16,721 nucleotides of DNA from Chitinophagales bacterium. Its GTDB lineage: Bacteria > Bacteroidota > Bacteroidia > Chitinophagales > UBA8649. Where the stretch lies: positions 1 through 16,721 of the forward strand of contig JADHRO010000013.1 in assembly GCA_016777395.1 (NCBI GenBank). Direction: 5' to 3'. Of this stretch, positions 14,155 to 16,721 are shown one piece after another. Under the pieces are notes generated by a model that made no database searches, had not been told where the DNA came from, and saw only the letters and a program-made list of their open reading frames with translations. Position 1 is the stretch's first letter; each line of letters starts with the position of its first letter. A program made the position numbers and the translations under genes.

Positions 14155-16721
14155 CTAAGCTTCAGTTTCTGGATTTTCTTGCTCACTACCATCTACTTCT
14201 TCCTCCACTTCTCCTGAATCGTCAAGTTGAGCCTCTTCGGCATCTTCGAGTCGCTGTTGCTTTCCATCTTTAATAATACTGACTGCTGCAATGCTGTCCT
14301 TACCTTTTAAGTTGATTAGCTTAACTCCCTGGGTAGCTCTTCCCAGCACACGTAAATTTTCTAATTCAATACGTATAGCAATACCTGACTTATTAATAAT
14401 CATTAAATCATCGCTGTCACTCACTTCTCGGATGGTAATTAGCTTACCTGTTTTGTCCGTTAAGTTCATGGTTTTAACCCCTTTTCCGCCACGCTTAGTG
14501 ATCCTGTAAACTGGCTCCCATTCCTGAGTTTCTTCGTTGAATTCATCCAATAGCGTTCGTTTACCGAAGCCATTTTCGGAGACTACTAAAACGGTTGATT
14601 CTTTTTCGTCTTTAGCAGCGCTGATCATTCCAATAACTGCGTCATCTTCCGAGTTCAATCTTACACCTCTTACTCCGGTAGCTGTTCTTCCCATGGATCG
14701 AACATCACTTTCGTCAAAACGGACAGCCCTACCATACTTTGTAGCAAGTATTATTTCACTATCTCCTGTGGTTAATACTACCCTTACTAATTTGTCTTCA
14801 TCTCTAATAGTAATTGCATTTACTCCATTAGTTCTTACTCTAGAGTAATCTCTAATTGACGTTTTCTTAACCGTACCCGCTTTCGTAGCAAAGAATATAA
14901 AGTGTGAATCCAAGAATTCGTCATCTTTCAAGTCTTTAATTGGGATGTAAGCTAAAATTTTATCATCCGAAGGAATATTGATTAAATTCTGCAGTGCTCT
15001 GCCTTTAGAAGCTTTACTGCCCTCTGGGATTTCGTAAACTTTCATCCAGAAGCATTTGCCCTTCTCGGTATAGAGAAGTAAGTAATTGTGCGCAGTAGCC
15101 GTAAACATATGTTCAATAAAGTCTTCGTCTCTAGTGGTACTTCCTTTCGAGCCTTTGCCTCCCCTATTTTGCGTTTTGTATTCAGAAACCGCAGTACGTT
15201 TCATATATCCTAAATGCGAAATGGTAACAATTACGGGCTCATCTGGAATTAAATCGGTGATATCAATATCTCCTGCCGAAAATTCTATATTTGTTCTTCG
15301 TTCATCTCCGTATTTTTCAAGTACTTCATCTAATTCTGATTTGATGATACCGAAACGCAAATCCTCGCTTCCTAAAATTTCTTTCAAGTGAGCAATCGTT
15401 TTCATGAGTTCATCATACTCAGAGCGCAATTTATCTTGCTCTAGTCCAGTCAATTGACGCAAACGCATCTCTACGATTGCCCGAGATTGAATATCTGAAA
15501 GATCGAATCGCTTCATTAAGCTCTCCCTTGCTTGTTCGGTGTTTGAAGATGCTCGAATAATCTTAATTACTTCATCTATATTATCGGAAGCAATTATTAA
15601 ACCTTCAAGTATATGCGCTCTTTCTTCAGCTTTTCTTAATTCGAATTCTGTTCGCCTTACCACAACCTCATGTCGGAATTCAATGAAATGTTTAATTAAC
15701 TCTTTCAAGTTCATTAATTTCGGTCTTCCGTCAACTAAGGCAATATTATTTACCCCATATGAGGTCTGAAGTTGAGTGAGTTTAAATAAGGTGTTTAAAA
15801 CGATATTTGGTATTGCATCTCTCTTCAAATCGACAACAATTCTCATTCCATCTCTATCAGATTCATCGTTAAGGTCAGAGATGCCATCTATTCGTCCATC
15901 ATTTACAAGCTCAGATATTTTTTGAATTAATGTTGATTTATTGACTTGATAAGGTATTTCATTGATTACAATTTTATTCTTTCCAGAATCGGTCGTTTCA
16001 ATACTTGTTTTACCTCTTACAACAATCTTTCCTCTGCCTGTTTCAAAAGATTCTTTGACCCCATCGTAACCATATATTGTTCCTCCGGTTGGAAAATCAG
16101 GTGCTGTAATATGTTGCATTAACTCTTCAATAAGAATATCATTATTGTCGATATAAGCTTTCATTCCTGCAATAACTTCGGATAAATTATGCGGCAGAAT
16201 GTTTGTTGCCATTCCTACGGCAATACCAGATGCACCATTAACGAGAAGTTGGGGTATCTTCGAAGGAAGAACTGATGGCTCTTTTAAGGAGTCATCAAAG
16301 TTTAATTGAAAATCCACGGTTTCCTTATCTATATCAGAAAGAATGTCCTCTGCGATTTTCCTGAATCTAGCTTCTGTATAACGCATGGCAGCAGGAGGAT
16401 CGCCATCTACTGACCCAAAATTTCCTTGACCATCGACCAGTGGGTAACGAAGTGACCAGTGCTGCGCCATACGAACCATGGTGTCATATACAGAGCTATC
16501 GCCATGTGGGTGATACTTTCCAAGGACTTCCCCTACAATTCTAGCAGATTTCTTATGTGCTTTGTTTGGCGCTAAACCTAAATCATTCATGCCATAAAGC
16601 ACTCTTCTGTGCACAGGCTTCATGCCATCTCTTACATCAGGAATTGCTCTTGAAACGATAACCGACATAGAATAATCTATGTAGGCACTCTTCATTTCAT
16701 CTTCAATATTTATTGGAATTA
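14155..16721 (-). CDS. gyrA: DNA gyrase subunit A, N-terminus cut by the window edge
   Basis: The frame is open to the last base of the window: eight codons (IPINIEDE) precede the Met at 16695 and align with the E. coli N-terminus, so that Met is not the start and probably only 5-15 residues are missing. Counting from that Met, the catalytic Tyr is residue 106 in AMRYTEARF (E. coli Tyr122), and the quinolone-resistance region HGDSSVYDTMVRMAQ has the sensitive-type Ser67 and Asp71 (E. coli Ser83 and Asp87), with Ser at the position of Ala84. The C-terminal beta-pinwheel starts near 480 and holds the GyrA box TQNRGGKGSKG (508-518), absent from ParC, plus a second KRGGKG (734-739). A strongly acidic tail (816-846) ends the protein. 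With GyrB it introduces negative supercoils. The TPR gene follows on the same strand. Confidence 0.97.
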   Translation of the reverse strand, partial: IPINIEDEMKSAYIDYSMSVIVSRAIPDVRDGMKPVHRRVLYGMNDLGLAPNKAHKKSARIVGEVLGKYHPHGDSSVYDTMVRMAQHWSLRYPLVDGQGNFGSVDGDPPAAMRYTEARFRKIAEDILSDIDKETVDFQLNFDDSLKEPSVLPSKIPQLLVNGASGIAVGMATNILPHNLSEVIAGMKAYIDNNDILIEELMQHITAPDFPTGGTIYGYDGVKESFETGRGKIVVRGKTSIETTDSGKNKIVINEIPYQVNKSTLIQKISELVNDGRIDGISDLNDESDRDGMRIVVDLKRDAIPNIVLNTLFKLTQLQTSYGVNNIALVDGRPKLMNLKELIKHFIEFRHEVVVRRTEFELRKAEERAHILEGLIIASDNIDEVIKIIRASSNTEQARESLMKRFDLSDIQSRAIVEMRLRQLTGLEQDKLRSEYDELMKTIAHLKEILGSEDLRFGIIKSELDEVLEKYGDERRTNIEFSAGDIDITDLIPDEPVIVTISHLGYMKRTAVSEYKTQNRGGKGSKGSTTRDEDFIEHMFTATAHNYLLLYTEKGKCFWMKVYEIPEGSKASKGRALQNLINIPSDDKILAYIPIKDLKDDEFLDSHFIFFATKAGTVKKTSIRDYSRVRTNGVNAITIRDEDKLVRVVLTTGDSEIILATKYGRAVRFDESDVRSMGRTATGVRGVRLNSEDDAVIGMISAAKDEKESTVLVVSENGFGKRTLLDEFNEETQEWEPVYRITKRGGKGVKTMNLTDKTGKLITIREVSDSDDLMIINKSGIAIRIELENLRVLGRATQGVKLINLKGKDSIAAVSIIKDGKQQRLEDAEEAQLDDSGEVEEEVDGSEQENPETEA

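Noticed and set aside
14291..15769. Several plus-strand open frames opposite gyrA
   Set aside because: They are antisense shadows of gyrA, Ser/Leu-rich and without family features.
1..16721. Search for a hidden novel system: CRISPR arrays, retron-like RNAs, toxin-antitoxin pairs, defence islands, biosynthetic clusters
   Set aside because: Nearly all sequence is explained by housekeeping genes with intact motifs, and no repeated arrays or clustered unknown genes were seen.

Overview
The window looks like an ordinary chromosomal segment of a member of the Bacteroidota. The evidence is an AT-rich composition, weak or absent Shine-Dalgarno sequences, matches to the Bacteroidota -7 promoter element (TAnnTTTG) at the same distance upstream of two genes, a lipoprotein with a Bacteroidota-style residue pattern after its cysteine, and the family types present. 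A marine or freshwater member of the Cytophagales or Flavobacteriales is my guess. Nothing here fixes the genus.

Layout, left to right. (1) 3-1571, plus strand: the 3' end of mltG, a YbgC-type acyl-CoA thioesterase and a YihY/BrkB membrane protein, joined by 8- and 10-base overlaps, so one translationally coupled unit with an envelope flavour. (2) 1671-2273: a tRNA-Ser(UGA) with encoded CCA, a terminator-like hairpin directly behind it, and a small membrane protein made of two DUF2061 repeats starting 13 bases after the hairpin. (3) 2367-5460: a PhoX/DUF839-family Tat-type lipoprotein and a dihydrolipoyl dehydrogenase, each with its own promoter-like element. (4) 5518-8481, minus strand: a class V aminotransferase-fold PLP enzyme, a TruC-like pseudouridine synthase overlapping it by one base, and a YejK/NdpA-type nucleoid-associated protein. 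(5) 8702-10054, plus strand: a Sad/YneI-type succinate-semialdehyde dehydrogenase. (6) 10160-12498, minus strand: recQ and a SlyD-like FKBP prolyl isomerase ending in a strong terminator. (7) 12940-16721, minus strand: gyrA, cut by the right edge of the window, followed by a secreted TPR protein and a strong terminator.

Functionally this is mostly housekeeping: cell-wall synthesis control, central carbon oxidation (E3 of 2-oxoacid dehydrogenases, succinate-semialdehyde oxidation), RNA modification, protein folding, recombination and repair, and DNA supercoiling. I found no mobile element, CRISPR array, toxin-antitoxin pair, phage gene or biosynthetic cluster, and no convincing new system. The points most worth a second look are the tRNA-hairpin-DUF2061 arrangement, the DUF2061 internal duplication, the possible Tat-exported surface lipoprotein of the PhoX family, the coupled PLP enzyme/TruC pair, and the unexplained 367-base gap downstream of the TPR gene terminator.
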